From Theristus sp. LFF4_11 (lineage: Eukaryota > Nematoda > Chromadorea > Monhysterida > Xyalidae): a stretch of DNA of 64,000 bases. How positions within the stretch are numbered: the stretch's first letter is position 1; each line of letters opens with the position of its first letter. The notes under the pieces are model-generated. The model was not told where the DNA came from, did no database searches, and saw nothing but the letters and a program-made list of their open reading frames with translations. The DNA lies in contig JASANC010002719.1 in NCBI GenBank assembly GCA_030248135.1, forward strand, positions 32,768 to 96,767. Direction: 5' to 3'. The translations under genes and the position numbers were made by a program. Of the stretch, positions 1 through 14,421 are shown one piece after another.

Positions 1-131
1 TCGAAACCAATGACTGTCACTCCCTGAAATGTGCTCTAGTATGTAAAGTGAATATTTTGCGTCTGCATGGTATTTTATTCTTTGTTTTATAAAAACATTT
101 AGTTCAGTGAAAAAGGCTTACTGACACTTAC

Positions 132-3100
132 ACATGTCATACGGTGGATTCACGCTGGCGTTCACGTAGTTTTCATACTCAAACGTCAATGGAACAGTAA
201 CATTTGGTGCGATCGTCAGTTGTTCGCGAGTGTAGACTACTTCGGTATGTTGAACGTCAAGCAAAAGCAGTACAGCTGTGGTATCCACTACTTGAACAGC
301 ATGAGCTAGCTGTGATGGCTCAGACGGCGTCCAGTTGGGCTGCAAAAGTTTCACCTTCAGGCTTTTATCCTGGTTTTGTGATTGTATCAAAAAAACAACA
401 ACTGAAACTCGCCAAGATTGTTGTCACAACCACTGTTATTGGACTGGCGCCATCGAAAGTTCCGGTGTTGTTCAGTGAAAGTGAATAATTTTGCGCCGTG
501 ATTACTGTAAACAAACGAGCATGGTGTAAACGGTATGTGGAATCGAAATGTGTTTGAATACATAATTTACGGAACCAGAACCCTGATGCTAACTACGATA
601 TGTAGCTTACAAGGTCGCTCGCACACGTATTGCATGATTGTAGCTGCGTCCGTTGGTAGGAGCTTGATGTTCACTGCATACATTGCCGCTGCTAATTCAC
701 TGCTGTTTGCAGGATCACCCAGACACGAGCTATTCCATAGATCCGCGCAATCGTCGACACTGCTGCCATTCAGCCACGTCCACTGGCCTGCCGATGCACT
801 TGGCCGCTCAAGTCCAACCCAAGCTGGAGCGCTGAAACAAAACGTTCATTTACAAAATACGGTGTCAGCCGGATAAACAAGGCAGTCCTTGTGTCCTCCA
901 TCAAGGCGGGATTCGTCGCAGACTAGGAGTTGTCTTTTTCAAGAGTGAATAGCACAAACAAATTAAGTTTGTTTTAAAAAACAATTAATTTGAGACACAA
1001 CTGCCTTTCTGAAGGTCTTTTTTCTATCATTCAAATTTCGCGCGCTCCTTTCACCCTGAAAAACAGATGTCATGTTTACTCGGCCGTTCCGTACTTTGTT
1101 TGTTTATTGCAGAAGATCAGCGCGAATGCTTGTTTTCAGTAAAATAGCACAAACCTGTACAGAAACTGTTTGAATCAAAAAAAATCTGACACTTGAGGGG
1201 CATTCATGAAGCAGTATTTAGTGACCGCGTAGCTATGTTTTAACACAGCTGCGTGTCACTAAATGATGCGTCATGAATGCAGCTTTAGCGTTTCAAAGTA
1301 GAGCGTTTTTTCTTACAATTTGTTGCCATATCGAGTGATGGTCGCAGCAATACCCCTCAATGACGTGTTTGTGTCACTGCCGGGGCTGACTATGGCCAAC
1401 TGAGCATCGGCCCCGAATGACATACAGGCGTTCTTGGCGTTTTCGTACGTGTCTTCCACTTGACTAGCGTAATACTCTTTGTCACCTTGTGTGATCCAGT
1501 ATCCCACGCAGGTTGTTCCAGTTTGATTAACTAAAACGTATACAGTAGTTACGTTTAGTATAGTTTGGTCTAGTTTAGTAAAACTAAACTGTAGTTACGC
1601 TCATCAATCACTTAAAGTAGGCTGCTGGATAGATTCATGAACGCAACTGTTACACTCACCAATCACTTATAGTGGGCTGCTGAATAGATTCATGAACGCA
1701 ACTCACACAAACGAGAAATGAAGAATTCCGCTGGATGTTGCGCAAGAAATGTATGTTCGGAGACATTCACAGTGGTCGGCCAAACGGTCGTTGCGGCGGT
1801 TAGGTTGGCCAGAAGAGGCCAGTAACTTGCGTCCCTCATGTCCGACGGAGCTCCGTTGTATGGGAAATACACTGCTGCCAAACGCACATCGCTCGGCTGG
1901 CACATGCAAGATATCTGAAAAAATAATTTAGGGTAACGTTTTTCTTTGAATTCCATTTTTTATTTTTGAAATTGCCACTTGGCCATTTTTTATTATCCCC
2001 TCTTCACCTACCACGGTGCTGGCACTAATATTTGTGAACATATCAGCTGCTGTGAACGTCACGGTATAAATGCCAACAGTTGCGAAGATGTGAACCGTCT
2101 GTGGCGTGTTGTTGTTGTATTGAATTGCAGTGTTATCACCCCAATCGATCCAGTATTGCAAATCGGTGAGATTGACTTGACTCCCGTCAGCTGTTGTGGA
2201 AGTGCAAGATTTGTGCTGATTTTTGGCTCATTCAACTGAATTTGTTTCAGTACAAAGCTGGTCTCACTTCTTTTAATTGTGTCTGCAACACTAAAATTGT
2301 AAGCGATTCCAACGTAGCCGACAGCATTTCCGTCAACGCGCATTGTTGACTCGTTCAGTGGGGCGTAAACGCGAATCTGTTAAAAGAATCACCACCAGTC
2401 TGGAATTTATGTAAGATAGATTTAGAGTCTAACCAAACTTGCTACTTACGCTAATCAAATTATAAAACTCCTTGTGAAAGAACACGTTGCTAATCGACAC
2501 GCCCAGCGTGTAGAAACCAGGCGTATGCAGATTGAAGCTGTTTTGCTCATTCACGGTGTAGGATTCGTTCCAGAATGTTGGATCCATCATCAGTCGCATT
2601 TCAAAGCCAGTACACGCTGCAAGAAGTACATTTATGTGGAAGTACGATTTCACGAAAAAGCTTTGAAAAACTTACGACGAAAATCGGACGGTTGCAGAGA
2701 CGGAAATGGATGCACTGTAGTGTTCATAATGGTGTTTTGCAGAAATTGAGTGGGATACTTGAATGGATACAATGACTCCAGAGTTATGTTCATTGTGTCG
2801 ACGTTTCCGACAATCTGATCAAATACACTGCTAATCGAAATGGATACGTCGCCCTCGATGAATGGGGCTGCTGTGATTTCAAGTGTGACATTCTCGTGGC
2901 CAATCGAGTATGCCTACAGTAACGACAATAAATACGATTGCGTTTTAGATAAGTGGCGTTTTTTAATTTCGTTTCAGCTTACAGAGTAATTTGTTGTGAA
3001 GTTCTCTTGTTGATTGAACAGATCGCCGACTGGTAATGTGAAATTGTCGACTAAACTGGAGAAATTCAGTTGGTAATGATCAACAAGGCCTAAAAAAGGA

Positions 3101-6100
3101 ATTGGTGTTGCAAAAACGCAACGCGTGTTATCATCTCGAATAGACGGAAGATCTGAGCTTCCTCAACAAACGCACCATAATCAACGTTGACGACAAATTC
3201 ATTGAGTAGATGTCGTGCAACCATTTCATGCTCGCACTGGTCGGTTGAATCAACAGGCGGTGGAATTGGTGCGGTAACACTGCCGTCCAACAGTGTAATC
3301 CACGTGCTCACGTTCAAACCGGATAAGCGATTGATCACTGTCACCTGAAACCACAGTTTTCCGGTGGCGTTTTTTTTGTTATGCGACATTACGCATCGAA
3401 CTTGGCTCAAAGGCTTGCACACAAACATTTCCAAGATCTTGAAACACGAGCTTGTCGATGACGTTTGAGTAGCTGGCTGACATCATATACGAATACGGCC
3501 ATGTTGGTATGGTCATTGTCAGGTTTTCTTCATGTGACGGGAACGACCAGTTGAAATAGCTTCCCATGAACGTCCATAACGAAGCATTTACGCATGCTGC
3601 AACGTGATGTGATAAACCTCGACCAAGAACGGTAACACTCATTATGTCACTCAAAATTACAGGGCAATCAACATATTTTTCAAATTGAAAATAAATTAGT
3701 ATTAACGATTGTCACTCGAAAAGTGGTAGTTGCGAAGCTTGTGTCACTCACGTCCTAATTCATCGGCCGTATACGGAGGAGCAACGGCGTGCCACACTTT
3801 AATAGTGTCGTTGACAAGTACTTGAGCATCAGACACATTCATAGAATGCGAATGATTGAGAATCACTGGGATAACTGGATACACGCGAGCCACTTTGTTG
3901 TAGTTTGGCAGAAAATTCACTTGAGGCACGGCAGACACTGTTAACGTTGTTTCGTTGGTTGACTGCAAAAATCATGCTTTTGTTAAACTTGGACGACAAA
4001 ATTTTTTTTCATAAACAGTGACAAACCAGGAAGGTAACATTGAATGAGGCTGTTGGCGATGTTGCACTGACGTTCCATTGGTTGTTGCCGACACGTATTT
4101 CAAAATGTGACGGCATACCTGAGCACAAATTGTTGCTTTTCCTCTTTGTATGAGCAGTTAACAGTGAACAATTGATTATACCCCGTGCCAGTCTTATATC
4201 GAGCATTGTTGTTGTGCCGACAGTGACAATTGCACAGCAACCGGCAACCGTCGGTATTGGGAGTTGAGAACCATTAAGCATCTCACTGCTTACAAAGTCA
4301 ACCGTAACGTTTTCCATGGGATCCACAGCGTACACCTATCACAAAACCATTCATTAGAAATTATATGTGCTCAAATATACCCAGTCAATAGAAATGAACT
4401 TTTGTCTCATATAAAATGTTCACTTACAACGATTCCAGTATTTTTTGTGGTGCTGGTGAATGCGTTGTAGTAGTGCACAGTTAGTGTGTATACGCCTGCT
4501 TCGGAAAACGTCATATTCGTGTACGATTGCTCGTGGATGTTGTATCGGTATTCGAACACGGACACGTTGTGGTCGGCAAAGATGTGCCAACCGCCACCAG
4601 TGCATTCTAATTACAACATGCATGCGCGATTCATAATAGGTTGCACATTCCTTAGATAATCAGAAAACAGACAGTTTAGAAATGTTACCAGTGACGTCAG
4701 CGTCAATCAGTGGGGGGTCCATTACTAAAGTGATCGTCATGTTCTGAGTGGTCAACACCCATTCTTGACTGACATTCACTGTGATATTCGGTTCCAGTAC
4801 AAGCGGTGTGTATGGAGTGACAAGAATCGGCTGAGGAACAAACGGCTTTTGACCGGTGGCCTTCACAGTAACTTCACCGTACGTTTGATTAACAGCCTGC
4901 ATTGGAGAAATCAAAGATGAATGTTGCAAATATCTAATTTACTGTAATAATTTGAACTGATCAGATAAACTGATTTTATTAAAATGATGACGGCAACTAT
5001 AAATGTATGATAAATTGACTAAAAGGGTTGTTTTTTCGATTGCTTACTGTGAGCGGCTGTATAGCAAACGTTGTGTTGGTCGATTTCAGATTCGTACCGT
5101 TGCTGTTCAGATACATTGTATCCAGTCTAAGTTCAAAGAATTCCGGCACGCCTGTATGTTAGTAAAATATTCCGTTGATATCATTCTAATTTTGAAGTCA
5201 TAAACGTTACCTGATTCCACTTTTACAACAACGTTGCTGACGCCGTCACGTGCCAGCAACAAAGCTGGACATGTTGCAGGAATGTTGGTGGTGTTTAATA
5301 CAGATACAGAAACGTTGCTTCCAGCTATCGTTGGTGTATAATCAATTGGAGTCAATGTTAGATTCACCAATGCTTTGAAGACAGTGATCTGAAGTGCATA
5401 AAAAAATTGTCCGACAATAAATTTTGAATAAAAGTCAAGTCAAATACATATTAGACTTACGGACCGTAAAGTTGAGTACTTTTGTTTTCAATATAATCGC
5501 ATTTGACCAGGTGACCGTGACGTTGTGCACGCCAGTTTCATTATAAGTCACTTCGACGGTCTGATTTGGACCGGAATACATTTGATAGGATCCGATCACC
5601 AGGGTCCATTGTCCTCGCGAGCAGTCTATGGTGCACAAACGTCAGTATAACAGGGACACTTGAGGTTTTCGGTTGTGCAACTATTACCATTATAGTCAGC
5701 GTCAATTGTAGGAGGGTCACTCCAGAAAGTGACGTTATAAGACTTGTCCAGCAGCCAGAATTCGGACGCAATCAAGTGCAACTCCGGCTCGACCAACATC
5801 GGTGAGACCAGATATGTTGTGATCAGACGGCGCAGTTCTGGCAACACCGTACGGGAGTACTGCGGCTCGGCCGCGAATGTTATCGTGGTATTCGCAGAAT
5901 CCTAAATATCGTTTTATTTGAAATAATAATAATAATAATCAGTAATTGGAACAAAGACAGCGTGCACTTACATCATACGATGGGATGATAGCTGATTCCT
6001 GTGCGGAACCGTACGGCTGGTCAGCGACATTGACGTTGAAAAGCATGTTATTGACAAGTACTTCATAGTAAATTGCCAAACCTGATAATACGTTTCTTTT

Positions 6101-9100
6101 AGACAGCCTATTGGCGTATGTATTTGTATATTTAACAAAGATGCTACTTATCGTGCGGTATATTTGTACGTACCAGTTGCCAAAGTAATATTGACCTGAG
6201 TGCCGTTTCCACCACGCGCGAGCACAAGACCACACGATGAATGTTCATTGCTTTCGTTGTACGCTATGGTACTTCCATTTCTCAAGACGAATGCTTGTGT
6301 GACGGCACGTAAATTAGAAAGTTGGTCCAAAACGTGCACCTGCATAAATCTCTTAGCAGTAGATTTTCTTGTATTCTCCTACTTCCACTTTTATCGAATT
6401 AAAACCACAAACCGTAACATGAGGTGATGTCTTGTTTACGAAGGGATTACGGTACTCCGCAGTCAGGTTTTCCAGGCCAGCCACAGAAAAATTTTGTTGC
6501 ACGGGCAGCGTAATGGTGGTACCGTTCGCGACCAAACCCGAGCCAGAAACACCGTTGTTTGTGACTTTCCAGAAGCCGCCAACGCATTCTGCAGAAAAGC
6601 CAAAATATCTTCACGTTTTTGGCCCGACAGTTGAAACAGTTGATAAGTTGAACCTACCGTGGAAATCAAAAAACTCTTGCATTGGTGGCGTCGTATTTAT
6701 AGATACTGTTAGCGGCGAGTTCACCAACATGACCAATTTGTCCGGTACCACCATGATACTTGTCAATTTTGACAACGTTGGCAACACTTGTTCAGTGATT
6801 ACCAATTCCGTCATTACCGCGGTTGGAGCCACCGCTCGATACGTCAAGAGACTACTATTTGGCTCGTTATTCTAAATGTGCGGTTTTAATTTTTCGTGAA
6901 AGTACTGGTTTCAAATGCTGAACATTCAATTACTAACAGCATATTCAGACAGAGTAAAGTTGAACGTCTGTTGTGTTGCTCTGTCCAATGCACTACTGTT
7001 CTGTTCTACTGTGTCATAGCGAATTCGAAACTCCGCCGGGTATCCTAAATTTTTCTGTATGTTTCCACAATAATTAAAAAAATGATAAATAAAACATGTG
7101 TATTGTGCTTGTCCTTGTATCAATCACTGATATAAAAAAAATTATATTCTACTGAAACGGCGTCATATACACTTGAAACATCCACTTGTTTGCACAGACG
7201 CCAAAGCTTAGTCGATCCCATCATCCTTATGTGAAAGGTTCAACCGCAGACTGACTGAAGTGTTTGTGTTTGAGCGATAAGTGTCATATGTTTTAATGCT
7301 CATGACGCCATTTTGGTGATGTTTTTAACCAGGCTACACCTGTTTCCACTGAAACCTGCACCAGCATCGGTGCATCGCGAGTGACTGCCATTGGACAAAA
7401 GCTGTCGTTTGAACGACTGGGCGCCGTCACCCACGACATGTCATCTAACTGATACGCTAGCCAATTTAGACGAAGCGCTGACAAATCCTCGAGTACGGTA
7501 ATCTGAACAGTTTGTAAAAGTTCATTGATTAGTGGTTTTCAGAAAAAGAATAAAGCGATACATTACGTAGATAGTTTGCTGGCAATTGAAATTTGAAAAA
7601 AACCGAACCGTGAGATTGGTGAGCACACTTGGACTGGAACCAAGCAAATTGCCGTATGCAACGGACACGTTGTAGACGCCAGTCGTGTTGAATGTCAATG
7701 ACTGTGTCAACGTGCCATTTACTTGTGCTACATTCAACAAAATGAGATCGCCCACTTGAAGGTCCCAACTGGTTTGTGCACAGTCTGCAATTAAAATGTT
7801 CATATAGCGTGTTTTTACTCGAATTTGGATCCAATAACCGAGAACTCCCGCTGACCATGAAGATCCCATTGCGGCTCTAGTGGTGGTGATGTTGTCAATG
7901 AAATTACGGTGGATGTGTTCACAAGTATGATCTCTTTTGTAGCGGATGCGAATAATGCAGCTGGAATCACCATCACAGGAATGACCTCTTCACTAAGGCG
8001 CAATTCTGTTAGAGCGGTCGACGGTGGAACCGCTGCACTGCCGAGATACGCGTTGTGTGTGCCATTGTAGGGAATCTGAACGACTGTTCTTGATACTTTT
8101 TTCAGTCAAAAGTTTTTTTTAGATTTTTAACGCTTTTAAATTCAGTTCAAATGTGAAGCAGAGGGCGGCTTTACCGTATAAGGCGGAACAGTGAAATTGA
8201 ACCACGTTAATCCAGGCGTGCTTGTCGAATTTTGTGTTTCGTTATTCCAGTGCACTTCAAAATAATCCGGAATACCTGCAGTGCTTTTCACGCTGAGTTT
8301 ATTTAACATTTTTAAGATTCAAATCAAACGTTTAAATTTTCAATTAAACAAAACAGAAGACACTGACCTTGGAGGACTGACACCTTTACTTCATTTGTCA
8401 TGTCGCGTGCCATCAACATTGGGCATGAATCATTCACTGGCACGTAATCCACGTCCACCGAATAACTTCCGTTTGTTATTGAAAGCAAAGTAGTTGTTAA
8501 ATTGGCCAGATCTTCAACAACGTTTATCTGAAGTAAACGAATTGAAATTTACTCAATGTTAACATAATTTTACCACACAAAATTTTATTGGAGGATACTG
8601 ACATTGATTCCGGTGTAATGCCATCCAGTGGAAGTTAGGGCATTGGTATATTCGACAGACAAGTTGAAAAGGCCGAGTGCAGTGAACTGCATGAACACCG
8701 CAGGCAAACCGCTCAAGTTGTGTAAGCCAAGACCGACGTAAATCACTTCATTGTTCAGTTTTATTCCCCAAGAGCCTTGCGAACATTCTGCAGCAGTTGC
8801 ATGTACTTTTTATCAGTTATATGTGCAAAACCAAAGTACCACTGAAGGTGCCAATGACAAAGATTGCTAGCTACTCGAATATATCAGAAATACTAAAAAT
8901 TTAGCGAATCCAAACGTTTTGACTAAACCAGTGCGTTATATAAGTGGAAAGCAAACTTTCCGGCGTTTTTAACAAAAACATGCTCATTTGGAAGGCCAAC
9001 GTTTCTACAACACCAACCCTGGATCTTTGTGGCAGGACCAGTTATTATATGTTCACAGTTCATTGTGCATGGTGGGCCAGAAGTAGGAGTCACTTTTTAA

Positions 9101-12100
9101 TTGGTTACACCTCTTCAACCGCTTTTCCGGATTTTGAAAATTATACATACCCAACGGTCTAGCTTAGAGCTTAGATTTGTGCAAACAATAAATCTTTTTT
9201 GACCAAACCTGCGTATTTAGCAGACCAAATTTGAAAAAAAGCTTTATTACTGTTTTGCCTCCTGCTAAGACCAAGCGTTGACTTTCTGACTTTTTTCTTT
9301 TTCTGTGTTAAGCAAGCGCCTTTTTTGGATTGAGCTAAAAATGTGCAATGATGTAAGCTAGACCCTTGGGTATGTCAGTTTCAAATTTCAAGAAAAACTG
9401 AAGAGTTGAAGCAAAGCTGTTGAAGAGTTACAAGCAATCGAAAAGTGACCACTTCTTGTGGACCACCTGTACATTAGCAAGTCGACGGTGATCACGCAAA
9501 CTGACCATGGAAATCAAGTCCGAACAGCAATTCCGGTACTGTGGTTAGCGTGATGTTGGCAGTGCCATTCACCAACATGAACGTGGTGTCAACAGTTGCT
9601 GAGACGGACGTAAGCTGAGTTCTGATTGGCAGCACAGTTTCGGTGAAGATCAATTCGGTCAGTGCAGTCGACGGAGGCACCGCTGCCACGGTTAACGTCG
9701 GCAACGTGTCATTTACTCCAAACGAAGTCTGGAATTTGAAATAAAACTTCAAATTTGAACGAACAACTAATAAAAACCAACAGAGTATCGCAATCGCCGA
9801 GCACGTTATTGACTGCTAACCACTGTGTACGCCGGTATCGACATGTTGGCGGCGCCCGTTGATCTCTCGGTTGAGTTATGATCTTGCCCATCAAAGCGCA
9901 GTTGAAAATAATCAGCAATGCCTGCAACCATTTATTAACTACATGTATTATCTTTTCTTTTAGACCTGCGACTCACTGCGGTTGTAGTAGGCTGGAAAGG
10001 AAACTAGTTTCAGTCTTTATGTGGCAATTCAGAATAGCCTATAGTGACCCGGCATTATTAAGGGGTCTCGGATCACTTTACCAATTTTGAACTCGCGCGT
10101 CATGCATGAGACTGCTTACCCATCTATGCGCGCGCATTGAGTCCCAAGACCAAAATAAAAGCTCATAACAGCGTTGTGTTTTCGCAAACGTTTCATGTTG
10201 ACTGGAAATGGCTTGCAGATGGCAAAGCTTACCAGCGCCCAGCGTCGCTCGAATGAACGTGGTTGTATCACTCGCGATCGTCGGTGGACACGAACCACTT
10301 GGCGTCATGGACACCGGATTCGATAAGTTACCGATGTGCGTCACCGAATAGTCGAGATCTTCGAGATTAGCAACCACATGCACCTGACAATTTCTTCGGA
10401 TTTAGTTTCAGAGGTTTAGTCTCGCAGGAACTATCTTTGGAACTGACCACGTAGTTTGGGTACGATGTAACGTCGACCAGACAGTTACGAAAGCGAAACG
10501 ACACATTGAAACTACCCGCCGTTGCCATGGTGAGATTTATTTGATCCGTAGTGATGCCGGCGACGATCACCGCGTCGTTCAGCATAATATCCCAATTGCC
10601 TTCCGCAGAGGCTGACAATAGAGTTGTAACGGTTTGCGCAGTTTTGTTGTCTTTAACAGCATTGCGCTTCAAGGAATATTTTTACAAAACGTGTGTGTGT
10701 GTGTACCCGTCCAGTCATCAGGCGTGAATGGTGGTGTGCTTGTGATTGTGAACGTAACCGAGCCGTTGAGCAGCACAAAATCACTGTCAGCAGTGATGTT
10801 TACGACAGGAAACATGTTCACTGGAGTGACTTGGATCACAGTGGCCAGTTCATCAAAATAGTCAATCAATGGTACTGCGAGTACACTCACGTATGTACTG
10901 TTGGTTGCTGACTGCAAATTTGTGAGCATTGTTTTCAAGCATCGAACAAGTATAATGACAGCACAAGAAAGATCATAAACATACGTCATTGAATGGAGCG
11001 CTAAGATTTGCCGATCTTGTGACGGGTGACTGTTTAATTACATTGCCCAAAGAAACATTCATCGGTGTTAAGCCGAAATAGGACTCAAAGCGATCGGGAA
11101 CACCTGCGTACGAAATCTGATGGTTTGTTATGAAGCAGGTTTCTGTTGAGGCAGTAAAACGAGAGGCACCAACCGGCAGAGACGTTGACTTTTATGACGT
11201 TCTCGGCGTCGCGGGCCACGCAATGGTACTGTTGTGTGTAGTCCCGCGCAGGGTGCGCAATCACTGCCGCGCCGTTCGCATGCTCGATGAATTCAACAGT
11301 TAAATCGTCCAATCCCTCAGTTACCCATATCTGAAAAAAATTTTTTGCAATACGACTTGCAGAGGAGGCATGAATTTCTACTGAGGCCCACTGACTGTGT
11401 CGTTGAGTACGTGATGCCAACTGCCAAATATGTTTGTGAACGTGATCTCCGCTGTGAACAAGCCGGTTTCATTGAACGAAACATTGACGAGCGGTGTTTG
11501 AATGTTCGAAATTAGAATGTTGCCGATCAGAATGCTCAATGTGCCTCCGGCACATGCTGTAAAACGTTGTTGTTGCATTGTGTTGCGTATGTTCCATTAT
11601 TGAAAGAGTATGGTAATAAGATTCACTTGAAGGATGAAAACACTCTAACCAGTTAAGTCGTCTAGCGTCAGAGTACTATTGCCGCCGTTAGGGTTGAGCG
11701 GATCAATTGAAACTTCTTGATTAACCAGTAACACTGGACCGGGATCGTATCCGAGATCCAGCACAGGCTGTTCGCTTGTCATTGGTAGAATTTCGACGGT
11801 TTTCGTAAGCCGCACGTTGCCACTCCAATATGGAATCGCCACTACAGTCATGTCACCGGTTAAATTGTTTGCCTGGTAAAATAGTTGGCGTTGTATGTTT
11901 TCTAAAAAACAACAACTAAAAATCTGAGCCAACCATGAAATCGTAAAAACCACTGGCGTTGTACGTCGCTGGATCCGTTGGATCTGCGACGCTGATGTTG
12001 AATACTGTATCACCGACGTGTACCTCATATTCAGCAGGTATTCCTAGAAGTATCATTGTTAGCTGATAGACTCATTCAAAGTAACCTCAATCAAGACAAG

Positions 12101-14372
12101 ATTCACCGGCTTGCACGCTCAGGTGTATTTTGTTCTGGCGTCCCCGTACGACAACACGCGAGCAATTGTCCTCGACAGCACCCGGTATAAACCAGCGCGT
12201 ATCGGTGTTGTTTGATCCGTTAAAGACCACATAAAAGTCCAAGCCAGCCAGTCGTTCAATCACTTCCACCTGAACGAAAGAAATACAATAATTATTTGAA
12301 ACAACAGCTAAAAAAACTACTGTAAAGTCGAACAGCAGAACTGCATGACGAACCGAGACATTCGGTGAGTATGAGTCGCAGCCGAGAATGTTGCAATATC
12401 GATAAGTCGGATAATGAGTGCCCTTTGTGGTTAGCGTGATGTTAAATGCGGCAGACCTCGAGCCAGCGACAATTACACCGCCGAGCATAAAATCGATACC
12501 CTTGCTGATGCAATCTGCAGAGTGTTTTCATTTTTTATAGTTACTTTGCAATGATTGATTACGGCGAAAACACCGATTAGTTTTTTGACCGTGTACGCAT
12601 AGATGTCGTTCTAAATACCGTACGCAAAGTGCCTGTGTCAGTAATGCAATAAGATAGCACAAACGACAAGATTTCTGAATCGCGTGGCCATTTTTTAAGT
12701 GTCGTGTCCGTGCGTACGCACAAAAAAACCAACTGCTAAATCCCCCTTAAGCTTTCATCGAGTTGTTGCACCGTTGAGATCCATGTCGTCGAACGGCGGG
12801 TCAGCGGTCATTGTCACCAGCAATGGTTCGCCCTCGATTACTGAGTTGTGTTGCAGTGTCATGCTGAGGTTCGGGCGATTGCTAATTGCCAGCACCTGTG
12901 CTAAGACGATCACGTCGCTCAGCATTCCTACAGTTGACGCGCTCTGATCGGTGAGAGGCACGGCACGTACAACAATGTCAGACAAGTTCAACTGCAAGGG
13001 TATAGCTGATTTTTTGAGCGAAAAAACTTCAAACTTCTCTTAATCACCAACAATTACATCACATAAACACACAAAGTTCCAATTCGTCGTCCAATAGCCG
13101 ACTCCATTCGCGTCTACGGTGATGTTTTCGATGCTTGAGTTATCAGACGACTTCAACACTTCATAATAAGCTGGTTTGCCTGAAAAAACAATTCATACAA
13201 ACTATGAAATATCATAAACTTGTATGTTTCTTTAAACCTGTCACATCTTTTAGCAGCTAGAATACAAATCCCGCAAAAAGAACACGTATTAGGCCATAAA
13301 TCCGTGGGGTTTCTGATTCCAACCGAACCCAATTTCAGTTCATTTTTCTTAAACTGACAGTTTTGTGTGTTCTTTCGTCAAAACAATCACACCAATTCGA
13401 GGAAAGATGCAGTAATTTCTTTCGCACCTTGGTTTACTTCGAACTTGATCGTGTTGTTGACACCCTTAATTATCAGAATATCAGGACAGCTAGCGTTGTT
13501 CGTAGATATCGGTGGGTCTACGACAGAGCCGTTCGGAAATGTGTGACGTTCCAATGTGACGGTGATGTTGCCGAGCGGTTCGACCACGTTAAACTGGAAT
13601 TCATGTGCTAACCAGTTCTTATAATATGAATCAGACATGCCGTCATCAAAAAACGATCTTACTGTGTGATTCAGTGTCACTGATTTCGAGCAGCCGATAT
13701 CATTGACGTATTCGAGAACAATGGGATACTCGCCGGTGGGCTCGGTGATCAGCAGCTCGAATGACGTCACGCTGCCCACCCACACTTGATCGCCCAAGTC
13801 AGCAGTCAACGTGCCACCGCCACAGGCTAAAAAAACAACTGCCAATTGTCAACACTGTTACAAACAAAACAAAATGAAGTGTGGTGTACTTCGATTAGTA
13901 TACACTGGTTGTCTTACATTGCAAGTCCCAAGCGTCTATGCCCGACCATGTCAGCGTCAGGTTGCTGTTTCGTGGAAAGTACAGTGGCACGTCCAGGTGA
14001 AGCGCCGGTGGGTCGCAAACAATCGCGGTCACGTTCACCGTCTCCGACAACGTTTGTGTGCTGTTCACGATCGTCTGCACTGTACCGGTGAACTCCTGCG
14101 CCATATTCCACTGAAAACAACAACACTTCCGTTGTTTAAGTTGTAGTTGTACATAAAGAATAAAAAAGGCGGGTTATAGATTCAAATAAAAACCGCATCG
14201 ACACCTACCGTGAACGTGTGGCTGAACATGACGCTAAAGTTGTACACTCCGGTGACGTCGTGCGTGTCCGTCGTGGCCGTGTCCGAGTAGTAGCCGGTGA
14301 ACAACTCGGGTTTTTCCTTTTTGTGCGGGGGGGTCTGTTGGTGTTTTTTTTTTTTTGTTTTTTGGGGGGTTT

Positions 14373-14421
<49 letters not shown>

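Larger units (their letters stand above)
611..1530 (-). other. C-type lectin domain on two exons
   Basis: Exon 1530-1317 holds GYWITQGDKEYYASQVEDTY and the helix with NAKNAC, and ends in phase 2 at a GTAAGA donor. Exon 831-611 holds the second half: APAWVGLERP, the WTWLNGS strand, two cysteines, and the terminal QYVCE. Together they match the C-type lectin layout (helix Cys, WVGL, W-x-W-x-[D/N]-G-S, final C-E). The EPN/QPD and WND calcium and sugar motifs are not seen, so canonical glycan binding is doubtful. It sits after the PKD array, unlike vertebrate polycystin-1, where the lectin precedes most PKD repeats. Confidence 0.75.

Noticed and set aside
8944..9162. 72-codon ORF in the large PKD intron, slightly reminiscent of a mariner transposase
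   Set aside because: No DDE/D motif or flanking terminal repeat could be shown.
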